In this document: piece by piece, positions 50,874 to 61,200 of the stretch
How the letters are laid out: each line of letters starts with the position of its first letter
Numbering within the stretch: position 1 is the stretch's first letter
Origin: Mycolicibacterium mageritense
GTDB lineage: Bacteria; Actinomycetota; Actinomycetes; Mycobacteriales; Mycobacteriaceae
Length of the DNA stretch: 64,000 nucleotides
Direction: 5' to 3'
Assembly (NCBI RefSeq): GCF_010727475.1
Contig: NZ_AP022567.1
Location: 4,154,001 to 4,218,000 of the forward strand
Translations under genes and position numbers: made by a program
The notes under the pieces: generated by a model
Told to the model about the DNA's origin: nothing
The model's input: only the letters and a program-made list of their open reading frames with translations
Database searches by the model: none

Positions 50874-50957
50874 TTGGTCACATTGGTCACAGTGGTTTCA
50901 GGACGGGTTGCCATAGTGACTTCGGAAACCTGATACCGCCGGTGGTATCAGGTTTCT
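50874..50957. repeat. Intergenic repeat R2, copy b, ending in 13-bp perfect hairpin
   Basis: GAAACCTGATACC (50925-50937), 6-nt loop GCCGGT, GGTATCAGGTTTC (50944-50956). The upstream part TTGGTCACATTGGTCACAGTGG aligns with the other R2 copies (GTCAC..TGG). It ends 5 nt before the stop codon of the kinase gene on the minus strand, so it may act as its terminator. Confidence 0.7.
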
Positions 50958-50961
50958 GCGT

Positions 50962-52524
50962 TCAGTTGAAGGCCGTGCTGCCTGACACGGCGTGCGTTTT
51001 GCTGATGAGCTTCGCGTAGCAGTGATCCCGATCGAAACCTTGGTAGGTGCACCAGGCCAGTGCGCCGCTCGCGTCGGGGAAGGAGATCGGCGCGATGGTC
51101 ACCCAGAAGTTGGGCGCGTCGAAGGTCGACCAGTCGCCCGACCACAGCAGCTTCGCGCCATACCGTTGGCGCAGCCGCAGGTGCTCTTCCAACGTCAGGG
51201 CGTTGTTCCAGACAACACCTTCATCGACGACGCCGGGGCGCTTGGAGCTCAACTGCGGAACCCACCGGTCGGCGCCTTGGGCGTTGATGACGGCGTGGTC
51301 ATCGATGGAGATCTGCCGTAGCTGCTGGAAGCTCGAGGACTCGGGATCGCGGACCGCAGTCGGGGTGTGCGTCGGCGTGGACGGGCGGGCGACCGGCGGC
51401 GCGGACACCGTTTTCGTGACAGGGGGTGCTGCGACCGTCACGGTCGGTGGCGGGGTGACCGTCGCTGCCGCGACCGGCGACGAGGCGACGGAAGGTGCCG
51501 AGTTCTTCGACAGCAGCAGGCCGATGGTGAGGCCGATCGCGCCGAGCAGGATCGCTGAGACGACGCCGATGATCGCCAACGGAACCAGCAGTGGGCGTGC
51601 GGGCTGTGCGGCGGCGGGTGTTGCCGTGAGCAAGGGGGGTGAGGAATGCGGCGCCAGCATCGTTTCGGCGCCGGCCGCCATGGCCTCTGCGGGACTCACC
51701 TGCACGGCCCGCCGGGCGGCACGCGCCAGGGCGCCGGCACTGCCGTAGCGGTCGTCGGGTTCCTTGGCCATGCCGCGCGCGATCACTGCGTCCATGGGCG
51801 TGGGAATGCCGGGGTGGACGGTGCTCGGCCGTGGCGGCAGGGCCGACAGATGGGCCGCGATCAGTTGCTCGTAGCTGTTGGTCGGAAACGGCGTGTCACC
51901 GGTCAACGCCTCGTACAGCACACAGGCCAGCGCGTAGACGTCGGCAGCAGCCGAGCACGGCACGTCGCCGAACCGCTCCGGGGCCATGTAGCCGAACGAG
52001 CCGATCTGCATGCCCGCCTGGGTGAGACCCGAATCGCCTTGCGCCTGAGCGATGCCGAAGTCCAACAGGTACGCGAAGTCCGCGTCGGTGACGATGATGT
52101 TCTGCGGCTTGATGTCCCGATGGATCAGCCCCTGGGCGTGCGCGGCATCCAGCGCGGCAGCGATCTGCTCCACGATCGCGACCGCGCGATGCGGTTCCAG
52201 AGGGCCGGCTTTCAGGAGGTCGTGCAACGTCTGCCCGCGGACCAGGCGCATGTCGATGTAGAGGTTTCCGTCGATCTCACCCCAGTCGTGGATCGGCACG
52301 ACGTGCGGCTCGTCCAGGTTCGCGGCCGCGTGCGACTCCCGCAGGAACCGGGCCCGGAACACCTCGTCTTGCGCGTAATCCTCGCGGAGGATCTTCAGGG
52401 CGACAGTGCGGTCCTTGTCGCTGTCGTGCGCCTCGTACACCTCGCCCATGCCGCCGCGGCCGAGGATCGCGGTGAGCTCGTACTTGCCGAAGCTGCTCCC
52501 GACGCGTGTGTTGTTGTCAACCAT
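50962..52524 (-). CDS. Receptor-type Ser/Thr protein kinase
   Basis: A 520-aa kinase. Glycine loop LGRGGMGEVYEA, Lys44 in VALKILRED, HRDIKPQNIIV, DFGIAQA and activation segment MQIGSFGYMAPERFGD. Kinase domain to about 270, then an Ala/Pro-rich linker, one transmembrane helix near 310-340 (PLAIIGVVSAILLGAIGLTIG), a Pro/Thr/Val-rich extracellular stalk of about 70 residues, and a C-terminal domain of about 110 residues (RQISIDDHAVINAQGADRWV, LWSGDWSTFDAPNFWVTI, WCTYQGFDRDHCYAKLI) with two Cys likely in a disulfide. That sensor domain resembles secreted mycobacterial domains of unknown ligand. It is monocistronic. Confidence 0.9.
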   Translation of the reverse strand: MVDNNTRVGSSFGKYELTAILGRGGMGEVYEAHDSDKDRTVALKILREDYAQDEVFRARFLRESHAAANLDEPHVVPIHDWGEIDGNLYIDMRLVRGQTLHDLLKAGPLEPHRAVAIVEQIAAALDAAHAQGLIHRDIKPQNIIVTDADFAYLLDFGIAQAQGDSGLTQAGMQIGSFGYMAPERFGDVPCSAAADVYALACVLYEALTGDTPFPTNSYEQLIAAHLSALPPRPSTVHPGIPTPMDAVIARGMAKEPDDRYGSAGALARAARRAVQVSPAEAMAAGAETMLAPHSSPPLLTATPAAAQPARPLLVPLAIIGVVSAILLGAIGLTIGLLLSKNSAPSVASSPVAAATVTPPPTVTVAAPPVTKTVSAPPVARPSTPTHTPTAVRDPESSSFQQLRQISIDDHAVINAQGADRWVPQLSSKRPGVVDEGVVWNNALTLEEHLRLRQRYGAKLLWSGDWSTFDAPNFWVTIAPISFPDASGALAWCTYQGFDRDHCYAKLISKTHAVSGSTAFN

Positions 52525-53008
52525 CTTCTTGCCTCCTCGACTGGCGAACAGGCGAACGTAGCGTGAGGCACCGACAACCCGGTGGGCGGGATTGCCCCGG
52601 GTTGCCCGACCTCAGCCAGGATGAGCATCATCTTTGCTGAACAGTGCCGTTTTCGGGCCCGATTGCCAATTTTGTGGCGCCTTCGCTCGTGGCGAGCGCC
52701 AGGGTTGACGACCGCAACACCTGCTGTGCCGAACACCGTCGTGCATCGTGAGATCGCCAAGTGCCGGGCGGCGCTGGAATGCCAAGCGCTTTCTCCCCGT
52801 GATGTGGCTTCTGGAGCGCTGTGACGAGTGTGCTGGATTTTTCGCTGGAGACGCGTGATCGCGTCGAAAGGCTGCACACTCGTCACATTCGTGCGGATGG
52901 CACTCCGGCAGCTGGGGTGCCAGCAAGCTCGACCCGCGGCGCTGAGCGAACGAGTTTGTCGGACCGTGGTGCCACGATGTCCGGTTGCTTTGACGCCAGG
53001 AGGACATC
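52525..53008. other. Divergent intergenic region carrying R1 copy C
   Basis: 484 nt with no convincing gene. Contents: an 8-bp inverted repeat CAACCCGG/CCGGGTTG (52575-52582, 52597-52604) just upstream of the kinase; R1 copy C at 52818-52888; and the AGGAGG ribosome site of the CDGP gene near 52999. Confidence 0.5.
52818..52888. repeat. Palindromic repeat R1, copy C
   Basis: GCTGTGACGAGTGTGCTGG (52818-52836) and GCTGCACACTCGTCACA (52871-52887), an imperfect inverted pair with a 34-nt interior. Arm sequence and size match copies A and B. Confidence 0.72.
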
Positions 53009-53383
53009 ATGATCAAGACTTTGACCGCAGCCGTCGTAATCGGCGCCGCCACAATGGTGTTCGCGCCCTCTGCCGGTGCGACGCCGGGGTGCGAGTCCGT
53101 TCCGTGGGGTTTCTTGGGCAGCCAGGTGCGGACCCTGTGTGACGGGCCGATGATGGCAGACGGTAGCTGGATGCGCGCCCGGGTGATCTGGGTGCCCGCG
53201 CATCAGGTGCCGTTCACTTGTAGCTACAGCCGGTATAGCAGCAGTTGTTCCGGAGGCTACTTTGTCGACGACAAGGTGGTCAGCGCGGAGGAGTACCCGG
53301 TGCGTCCCGAGACGGTGCTGCCCGACGAGCCGGGTTATCTGGGGCCGGCGGCTCCGGTGCAGAACGTGGCGGGGGTGTACTGA
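53009..53383 (+). CDS. Secreted CDGP-domain protein
   Basis: A 124-aa precursor, ATG 53009 with AGGAGG upstream. The Sec signal MIKTLTAAVVIGAATMVFAPSAGA|TP is cleaved near residue 24. The mature part has GCESVPWGFLGSQVRTLCDG then PMMADGSWMRARVIW; CDGP is the namesake motif of a mycobacterial family of small secreted proteins. Four Cys in the mature chain suggest two disulfides. Function unknown. It is flanked by repeats R1-C and R2-c. Confidence 0.82.
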   Translation: MIKTLTAAVVIGAATMVFAPSAGATPGCESVPWGFLGSQVRTLCDGPMMADGSWMRARVIWVPAHQVPFTCSYSRYSSSCSGGYFVDDKVVSAEEYPVRPETVLPDEPGYLGPAAPVQNVAGVY

Positions 53384-53415
53384 GCGTGGGATGTCGGACG
53401 GAGACACCCTGGCCT

Positions 53416-53498
53416 CTGATCACACCCGTCACAGTGGCCCCGGGAAAAGTGCGGGGTATGTGGTTTCACAACGTGGTACCGCGGGCGATACCACGTTG
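53416..53498. repeat. Intergenic repeat R2, copy c, with terminal hairpin
   Basis: Starts CTGATCACACCCGTCAC..TGGCCCCGG and ends in CAACGTGGTACC (53469-53480), loop GCGGGC, GATACCACGTTG (53487-53498), 11 of 12 paired. Lies between the convergent CDGP and phosphatase genes, where it may terminate both. Confidence 0.7.
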
Positions 53499-53531
53499 AC
53501 GGTCGAGTGTCTTGACCGGCGTGCGCCGGCA

Positions 53532-54095
53532 TCAGTGTCCAGCTGTGCAACGAGCTCGCAGAAGGTCGTGCTGGGCGGCACTCTCAGGACAACAATGCGC
53601 GGCTTTTCTTGTGCCTGACCGTAATTCAGCGATGCGAGCGATGACGTCGTCGTAGCTCAGCCCGGATTCAGCGAGGAAACACCCGATGACCGTGCCGGTG
53701 CGGCCTTTCCCGCCCCAGCAGTGCACGTACACCGTGCGGCCTGCGTCCAGTTCGGAGTGGATGCGCGCCAAGATCGCGTCGTAGCCTGCGTGGTCGAGAA
53801 CACCGAAGTCCGGGATCGGGTGCGCACAGTGGCGTACTCTGCGACCCGCGTGTTCGGCCGCCGCCTGTAGTTCGTCTCGGTACGGTGTCAGACCGTCGTG
53901 CTCAGTGGTCAGGTCGACGATGGTGTCGACACCGGCTTCGACCAACAGGCGCACTTTGGCCGCAGCCTTCTCCGGAGTCGTCGCACCCGGGTATTCGCCG
54001 GCGAGCAGTCGGTGTGGCTTGACCCACCAGGCGTGCAGTACGTCGTCGTGCGGCCACGGCGGTGGTGTCTCGGACGGTGGGTCGCTCTCTGTCAC
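53532..54095 (-). CDS. Cys-based protein tyrosine/dual-specificity phosphatase
   Basis: A 187-aa cytoplasmic phosphatase from GTG 54095. P-loop VHCWGGKGRTGTVIG with Cys126 and Arg132 (HCx5R), and a candidate general acid Asp96 in PIPDFG. VDTIVDLTTEHD and the following helices match compact dual-specificity phosphatases. The substrate may be a phosphoprotein, phospho-sugar or nucleotide. It is divergent from a macrodomain gene, 69 nt apart, so the two may share a promoter region and be expressed together. Confidence 0.83.
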   Translation of the reverse strand: MTESDPPSETPPPWPHDDVLHAWWVKPHRLLAGEYPGATTPEKAAAKVRLLVEAGVDTIVDLTTEHDGLTPYRDELQAAAEHAGRRVRHCAHPIPDFGVLDHAGYDAILARIHSELDAGRTVYVHCWGGKGRTGTVIGCFLAESGLSYDDVIARIAELRSGTRKAAHCCPESAAQHDLLRARCTAGH

Positions 54096-54164
54096 GGGTG
54101 TGCCTTCCCATTGCAGCTCATCGGGTGGTACCACGACCAGCGTGCTCGTGGGGATACTGGCGAC

Positions 54165-54665
54165 ATGCCAACCATCATCGCCGTGCGCGGGGACATCACC
54201 GCCCAGGACGTCGACGCGATCGTGAATGCAGCCAACAACGCGATGCGGGGCGGCGGTGGAGTTGACGGCGCGATTCACCGTGCCGGCGGCCCGGCCATCC
54301 TGCAAGACTGCATTGAGAGATTTCCCGACGGGCTTGCCACCGGGGACGCCGGTTGGACGACCGCCGGCGAACTTCCCGCCCGATGGGTCATCCACACCGT
54401 CGGCCCGAACTACAAAGCGGGACAGCGTGACCGCTCCCTGCTGCAATCGTGTTACCGCCGTGCGTTGGAGGTGGCCGACGAACTCGGTGCGCAAACCGTC
54501 GCGTTTCCGCTCATCAGCACCGGCGTCTACGGCTGGCCACGTGACGACGCCATCGCGGCCGCAATCGAGACCGTCACCGCGGTGGATACCCGCGTCGACG
54601 AGGTGCGGTTTGTAGCCTTTGATCGTGCGTCGCATGACGCCGTGCGTGCGCGGCTGGAGTCTTGA
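54165..54665 (+). CDS. Macrodomain protein (O-acetyl-ADP-ribose/ADP-ribose hydrolase type)
   Basis: A 166-aa single macrodomain from ATG 54165. MPTIIAVRGDITAQDVDAIV starts the fold; NAANNAMRGGGGVDGAIHRAGG has the Asn and GGGVDGAIH of the catalytic MacroD/YmdB class, AGELPARWVIHTVGPNY is next, and FPLISTGVYGWPRDDA is the ligand loop. It should remove ADP-ribose from proteins or deacetylate O-acetyl-ADP-ribose. Such genes often sit near mobile or defence genes; here the large defence-like operon begins 234 nt downstream on the same strand. Confidence 0.9.
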   Translation: MPTIIAVRGDITAQDVDAIVNAANNAMRGGGGVDGAIHRAGGPAILQDCIERFPDGLATGDAGWTTAGELPARWVIHTVGPNYKAGQRDRSLLQSCYRRALEVADELGAQTVAFPLISTGVYGWPRDDAIAAAIETVTAVDTRVDEVRFVAFDRASHDAVRARLES

Positions 54666-54899
54666 CGTGTGCGAGCGGAGTCCGTGTCGCACGAGGCAGA
54701 CCGGCAGACGCTTGCGCCAGACAATGCCGACAGAGTTATACATGCGCGTGTGGGCTGCAACAGTGCCACCATCATTTGGTGCTGTGACCTGCGCAGACTT
54801 TGCGGCACGTCAATATTTGCTGAATGCGCTCCGATAAACCCTCCGAGATGTCGGAGACTTGCCTTACAGTGCGTGCGAAGTACTTCGTTGGAGGGGCAC
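54666..54899 (+). promoter_or_regulatory. Leader region of the defence-like operon
   Basis: 234 nt without a gene. TTGCGC (about 54712-54717) and TTATAC 18 nt later could be a weak promoter, and CTCCGAGATGTCGGAG (54841-54856) is a short hairpin. The region is AT-richer than the preceding genes. Promoter assignment is tentative. Confidence 0.3.
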
Positions 54900-57800
54900 G
54901 TGTCGGATGGTCAACCGCTCTCGGATTGGATGAGCGATTCAGATTACGGTTGGCGCACGCGGTTGGAACCGGTGAACCTCGTCATCGAGACAGATTTCTC
55001 TACTGATGAGGTCCGTGAGGCTCAACGAAAATTCGGGGCGGCGGCCCAGCATCTTTTGAAGCAAGATGTGCCGTACAACAAGATCATTAAGCGCTATCCG
55101 GCACTGATTCTGATGATTCTCGTCGGACACGCATCGCTTGCCTACGACCACGGCGCGTACTGGGAAAGCTTCTGGGACGAGCTCGGACTGTCTCGTGACA
55201 TCGACTTCGAGAACGAGCTTCGCAGGAGCCTCGTGGGCCTACTCGACAAGTTCTCTCTGGCGCGATTTCCGGATGTCGAACGCGAGAGCAATCGCAAGTA
55301 CGTAATGTTGCTAGCCCTGCACGCCGGCATACCCATCCACTGTTTGCGGGATCTGCTGACGGTTATCAATGACCACATCGTGCAGGGCCGCCCGTCTACG
55401 GGCGCCTCGGTGATGGAGTGGCTGCAAGAACCAGGCAAGGAATACCGGGCGGCCGCACTGGACGTGCCTGTGCGTAACTTTCTGCTCAACGGCGCCGAGT
55501 TCGCCGCCGACATCCTCGACCGAATCATTGAGTTCATCGAGGAAGCGACGATCGACCCGACGGTGTTCGACAGAGAGCTCAATGCGTCGACTACAGGGCT
55601 GCCGTCCGTGCTGCTAGACGAACTGATAGTGCAGCTCAAAGACGCCCCGGTCCAGGTCGAGCGGAAGCGACCGAACAGCGCGTCGACTACCCGGCCGACG
55701 GTGTCGTATCTCGTCGACGACGACGAGATTGTGTTGGAGATGCCGACGCCGGCAGGCTGTGTGGATCTGCCATGGCGGGTTTCCCTCGATGGAGAGGTTC
55801 GTGAGGTTCACGCCGCGCGCCGGTGGGGTTCAGGCAACCAAACGGCTGTGGCCAGAGCGGCTGTACCAGGGCCGGTCCGCGAGGCCATCGTGTCCCATCC
55901 TGGTGTCGCGGCCGCATCATCGATTCCACTCATAGTGCAAGCGGATCCACTGCTCACCTTCGACGAGAAAGGTCACTGGATTCCTCGGCGCGACGGTCTG
56001 AAGGACTGCGTGTGGGCTGTCTTTCCCGATGATCATCAACTGGTCGATGCCCGTACCAACGAGCCGGTTGAATATCGCGACAGTGGGTGTCCCGCCGGCT
56101 GGCATCGATGGCGCAGCGCGTTCGTCGAGCTCGACGACGTCGATGCGCTGCAATTACAGCGCAACGGCGTGCTTGTAGGAACGCCGCGATGGGTTCGAAA
56201 GGATGCACGGCCGCGATTCTTGCTCGGCGAAATGGCGGCCGGCGTGGTCACGGCTGAGGGGCGGACTGTTTACAGCTCGCGCCCGTGGGTGATGCTGCCC
56301 GCCACACGAACCGAAGCGGCCCCGACATGGAACGTACGGGTACGTCGGGTCGGCGACGCCGACTGGCTCGTCGACGAGGAATGGCTCGGAGAGGACGAAG
56401 AGGTCTGTGTCGACCCATTCGACGACGCAGAGGAAGCACAACTCGGATACTTCGAAATTCTGGTGACCGGTCCGATGGGATCGGATGCACGGTGCGTCAT
56501 GTTCCTGGCCGAAGGGCTACACGCCAGTTTCGAGCCCCCGATTCGCGTGCCCGAGTCAGGTGGACTGACGACGTGCGTCGTGGTGGTAGAGAGCGAAGGG
56601 GTTTCAGTCGCTTCCGGTGATCCGATCACGTTCGGACACGGCGACCTTGAGCGGATCTTGGATGTCCAAACCGAGCACACGGCGGCCACGCTGTCGCTGC
56701 GCCCACCGCACGTGGAGATCCGCAGCGGGGAAACCGGGATTCCGCTTGCCTGGCGGATGACGCCCGATGTATGTGACCCGGAGGACTTCTCACAAGACAG
56801 ATTCGTTGCGGTCCGGGCCCCAGGTGTCGGCCACGTCGAGTTCGCCTACCTCTCCGATGTCGGCGATGTGATCCAGGTCGACCCCAGCCCGCGGCGACGG
56901 GCTGGCGATGTTTTCGAGACGCGCACCCAACAATTCGCTGACACTGCACGACACCACCCCACGGGCCGGATGGTGGCCAAACTGCACACCGACGGTGGAC
57001 ACTTTGAGGTCACTGCACTGTTCGCGCGGCCCCGGCTGCTGGCTTCGGGCGTGAGCCTGGCGGGGGACGTACTGGAGTTCAGTGATGTCGCGGCGGTGGA
57101 AGATCTGGCAGTCTACGTCTGGAACACGACAGCGCCATGGCGAGCCGCCGAAGCATTCCCCGTACGGGACGGGCGAGCGGTGTTGCCCGCGAGGTTCATC
57201 GAAAGAGGTGAACTGCGGTGCCTGCTCTTCGTTGACGACCCGTGGGTGTTCATCGACCCGCCCGCGAGCCCGCCCGAGTCAGCGTTCCGCGTCGACCAGC
57301 CCGGCTGGTGTCAGGAAGGAACACCAGAACAGGTGACGCTCGCGCGATACATCGCTACAGGAGGACAGAAACTCGATGCACTCGGCGTCCGGCCGGAAGT
57401 GTGGACCACGCTGGCGAGGCTGCACACCGACAGTAAGAAGGACCGATTTGCCGGCCTAATCAATGTGCTGACCGCTGAGCCACGCGTGGCACTGGAATGC
57501 TTGGGCGACAGCACCATCTCCGCTAATGACAAGATGGCGATGCTGATCCGCAGCGAACTTGTCAACCACAACTTTTCTGCGGACGAGACGTTCAACGAGC
57601 TGCACTCGCATCCTTGGTTCGGGTGCATGGTCGAACTGGCCGATCTGCCCTCGCTATATCACCGCCGTAATGAAGTTCCAAAGGAACGCGCGGAAACGTT
57701 GGCCTACTTGCGGGATCGTGGCGGTGAGGCGCTGACTGAACTGCTGCGCACTGGCAAGACGAACCGGTGTCATGATGCCTGTTTCGACTCCGCGGTCCTG

Positions 57801-58289
57801 GAGCTGAGTTTCGTTCCAGGCAGCCGGATCGAAACGAAACTACGTGAGATCCAGCAGGTACCGCATGCGCAGTTGGACTTCGACAATCTGCGGGCCGGTG
57901 TGTACGAGGGACTGTGTCGGCGCAGTGAGTGGTTGGCATCCGGATGGTCAAAGAACTTTGAGCAGCAGATGTCGCTGGTCCTGAAACCGATAAGTCGGGC
58001 GTCAATGCTGGCGCACGAGACAATCATGATGCGTATCGACAGGCTGAAGGGGATTGACAGCTCCGAGCACCCATGGATGCTCATGTCGGTGCAGTCACTC
58101 ACTCTGGCGTTTCTGGCACGCCTCGAGGCGTACAAGCGAATTGAGGCCCGCTACTTGAACTCTGGCCTGTTGCGGAACTGGGCGCGCATGGCGCAGCTGT
58201 GCCCGACCATGGTGGCCAATGACCTCCTCATTGCAGAAGCTGCTGTGCTCTACGACCGACGCGGCGACCTGATCGGAGAAGAGAAGTGA
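54900..58289 (+). CDS. Large protein of unknown fold, DruH-like candidate (Druantia type III partner)
   Basis: A 1129-aa cytoplasmic protein. I start it at GTG 54900, with GGAGG at 54890-54894; the frame is open 77 codons further upstream but with unlikely composition. Residues 1-220 are helical with LGHASLAYDHGAYWESFW-like YE/W motifs (ILVGHASLAYDHGAYWESFW). About 230-850 is beta-rich and repetitive, with WRVSLDGEVREVHAARRW and several DxxxWxVR-type strands that look like tandem beta-sandwich domains. 860-1129 is again helical. I see no nuclease, methylase or NTPase motif. Its stop overlaps the GTG of the helicase gene. Size, two-gene layout and partner fit Druantia type III DruH, but this is by analogy. 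Confidence 0.6.
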   Translation: MSDGQPLSDWMSDSDYGWRTRLEPVNLVIETDFSTDEVREAQRKFGAAAQHLLKQDVPYNKIIKRYPALILMILVGHASLAYDHGAYWESFWDELGLSRDIDFENELRRSLVGLLDKFSLARFPDVERESNRKYVMLLALHAGIPIHCLRDLLTVINDHIVQGRPSTGASVMEWLQEPGKEYRAAALDVPVRNFLLNGAEFAADILDRIIEFIEEATIDPTVFDRELNASTTGLPSVLLDELIVQLKDAPVQVERKRPNSASTTRPTVSYLVDDDEIVLEMPTPAGCVDLPWRVSLDGEVREVHAARRWGSGNQTAVARAAVPGPVREAIVSHPGVAAASSIPLIVQADPLLTFDEKGHWIPRRDGLKDCVWAVFPDDHQLVDARTNEPVEYRDSGCPAGWHRWRSAFVELDDVDALQLQRNGVLVGTPRWVRKDARPRFLLGEMAAGVVTAEGRTVYSSRPWVMLPATRTEAAPTWNVRVRRVGDADWLVDEEWLGEDEEVCVDPFDDAEEAQLGYFEILVTGPMGSDARCVMFLAEGLHASFEPPIRVPESGGLTTCVVVVESEGVSVASGDPITFGHGDLERILDVQTEHTAATLSLRPPHVEIRSGETGIPLAWRMTPDVCDPEDFSQDRFVAVRAPGVGHVEFAYLSDVGDVIQVDPSPRRRAGDVFETRTQQFADTARHHPTGRMVAKLHTDGGHFEVTALFARPRLLASGVSLAGDVLEFSDVAAVEDLAVYVWNTTAPWRAAEAFPVRDGRAVLPARFIERGELRCLLFVDDPWVFIDPPASPPESAFRVDQPGWCQEGTPEQVTLARYIATGGQKLDALGVRPEVWTTLARLHTDSKKDRFAGLINVLTAEPRVALECLGDSTISANDKMAMLIRSELVNHNFSADETFNELHSHPWFGCMVELADLPSLYHRRNEVPKERAETLAYLRDRGGEALTELLRTGKTNRCHDACFDSAVLELSFVPGSRIETKLREIQQVPHAQLDFDNLRAGVYEGLCRRSEWLASGWSKNFEQQMSLVLKPISRASMLAHETIMMRIDRLKGIDSSEHPWMLMSVQSLTLAFLARLEAYKRIEARYLNSGLLRNWARMAQLCPTMVANDLLIAEAAVLYDRRGDLIGEEK

Positions 58290-61200
58290 TCGACCGGCTT
58301 GACCCACTTGAAGCCGCCAAGCAGATCGAAGGGAGCTATAAGCGGTACCTCAAAACGCTCCTGGCGCTGCGTGATGAACAACTTGCCGCTGCGTTCGATG
58401 CCGAGATCGATGCCAGTACGCTCTTAACCAAGGGGCCGATTCTCGAGATGACGCCGCCCTACGAGACGGGGGCGACGTGTCGGGAGCTCATCACAGAAGG
58501 CATTCTGCATCCCGACTTTGCCCGCATCGACAGCAAGGCGTTCCGCATCGATCGGCCGCTGTATTTGCATCAAGAAGCAGCAGTTCGCAAGTTCACCGCC
58601 GGGCGAAACCTAGTGGTGAGCACAGGAACTGGCTCGGGTAAGACGGAAAGTTTCCTCATTCCGATCATCAACGCGCTGATCGAGGAATCCTCTCGCGGAA
58701 CCCTCGGCCCCGGGGTGCGAGCGCTACTGCTCTATCCGATGAACGCCCTGGCTAACGATCAGCTGAAACGGCTGCGTGCCGTTCTTGCCGCAGTCCCGGA
58801 GATCACTTTCGGCCGCTATACCGGCGAAACCGTCGAACACGCCCGCGACGCGGAAGCTGAATTCGCGCAGGCTAATCCGGGGCAACAGCGATTGCCGAAT
58901 GAGCTGCTGAGCCGCGATGAAATGCGTGGCGCCCCTCCGCACCTGCTGTTAACCAACTACGCGATGCTGGAATACCTGCTGCTACGCCCCGTAGACATGG
59001 ATCTGTTCGACGGAGCCCATGCCGGAACATGGCGCTTCATCGTGATGGATGAGGCTCATGTCTACGACGGCGCTCAGGGCTCCGAAGTGGCATTGCTGAT
59101 CCGCAGACTTAAGCAGCGCGTCGCCCCGGGAGCGAATCTGCAGTGCATCGCGACATCCGCATCGCTCAACGGATCGGTGCGCAACGACCCGCGCAGCGAG
59201 GCTATGGAATTCGCCACCAACTTGTTCGACGCGAAATTCGAATACGCCGACGGTGATACGGCCGAGCAGGATCTCGTCGAACCGGTGCGTAAGACACACG
59301 CTCCGACGCCCACCTGGAGTCTGACCGGTGATCAACTGTTGGGGCTGCGCAGCGGAGCCCTCAAGCTAGACGATGTGTTTCCATCGACGGCAAGCGCTGC
59401 AGCGGCGTTGGCCAGTGAGCGGTCGATGGTCGAGCTGAAGGACGCGCTCAGTGCCGGACCGGTCGACGTGCGCACCCTGCGGGAACGGTTGTGGCCTGAT
59501 GACGACCGGTCCGCTGAGCTGCTTGATGCATTGGTGGAGCTGGGCAGCGGAATCCAAGACGATGGTGGTCACCCTGTCCTGTCGGCTCGCTACCACCTGT
59601 TTGTTCGGGCGACCGAGGGCGCCTACGTGAGCTTCAATGACGATGGCCCGCACATCTTTCTGGGTCGCCACGAGGTCGACCCTCAGACTGGGCGCGCGGT
59701 CTTCGAATTCGGTACCTGCACGCGGTGCGGCGCCGTTCATCTGGCTGGCGATGTCGAGCATCGCGACCGGCGCGAGTACTTCGTCCCATCCAAGGCGGCC
59801 GACCGATCGGTGAACTGGTTGGTGCTGGCCGACGAGCAAGGCGACGTCCTGGATGACGAGGATGAGCTGACCTTGGCCGATTTGGACAAGGCCAAGTCCG
59901 ATCCCACCACGCGCCGTCTGTGCACTGGCTGTGGCTTAATTGCCGACGCAGTGGCCACAACTTGCCCAGGAGTGAATTGCGGTGGGGGCCAGATGCTGCT
60001 TGTTCGGGAACATGCACATGCCACCCGGGTGATGAGCCGCTGCACGGAATGCGGAACACAATCTCGGCAGGGTGTTCGACGGCTTCGCACCGACGTCAAC
60101 GCTGCCCCGGCGGTCGTCACCACGGCGCTGTACCAGCAGCTGCCCGAAGCGACGGATGAGTCTGCGGACCAGGTCGGTGGGGGACGAAAGCTCTTGATGT
60201 TCTCTGACTCTCGGCAGGCGGCAGCATTCGCGGCCCCGTACCTCGATAGAACGTATACGCGGATGCTCGAGCGTCGCTACATCACTCAGGCGTTGCGGGA
60301 TCCGTCTGCTGCAGGTGAAGAACTTCCTCTCAAGGATTTGGCCTTGCTGACTCGTGAGAGGGCAGATGCGGCAGGCCACTTCCCGCGTGCAATGGGAAAG
60401 ATCGAGATCAGCCAAGCGGTTAACCAGTGGATCTCGGGCGAACTGATGACGCTCGACACACGGCAGTCGCTGGAAGGCCTCGGGCTGATGCGGGTAGCGC
60501 TGAGGCCCGCCACCCCGATCCCCTTGCGCGGATTCACTTCACTGGGACTGACGGACGATGAATCGTGGGCACTGCTCAACGAGCTCGTCAAAACGATCCG
60601 GCTCCAAGCGGCTGTCACTGTGTTGGATCGTGTCGATGTGAGGGATGAGCGATTCGCGCCACGAAACACCAGGGTTCGGATGAAGTCGGTCGGATCCGAT
60701 CGGGCCAAGCAAATCATCAGCTGGAGTCCCAGCGCGGCGAGCGCAACGAACAGCCGCATCACGTTCCTGCGTAAGGTTCTCGCGGACCTGTCCAACGACA
60801 CACCTGCCGAACGCATACTTGAAGGCAGTTGGAAACTGCTTGAGTCGAGCGGGCTGTTAGCATCGGAGGCGGAGCGAGGAGCCGGCGGGTATGTCTATCA
60901 GCTTGACCACAACCAGCTGGGCGTGTCGAACGGTGCGGAGTGCCAGTGGTACTCGTGTGATGCGTGCCGGCTACTCACCGCGTTCTCCGTGCGGGACATC
61001 TGTCCCAACAGCCGATGCACCGGACGGCTCAAGCCTTTCGAGCTTCCGGACCCTGCTGAAGACACGAACCATTATCGCGTGGTCTACCAGACCATGAACA
61101 CTGCTCCGCTGACAGCGCGGGAACACACCGCTCAATGGAGCGCCAAGGAAGCCGCAGAGATTCAGCGCGATTTCATCAGCGGTGCGGTCAATGTGTTGTC

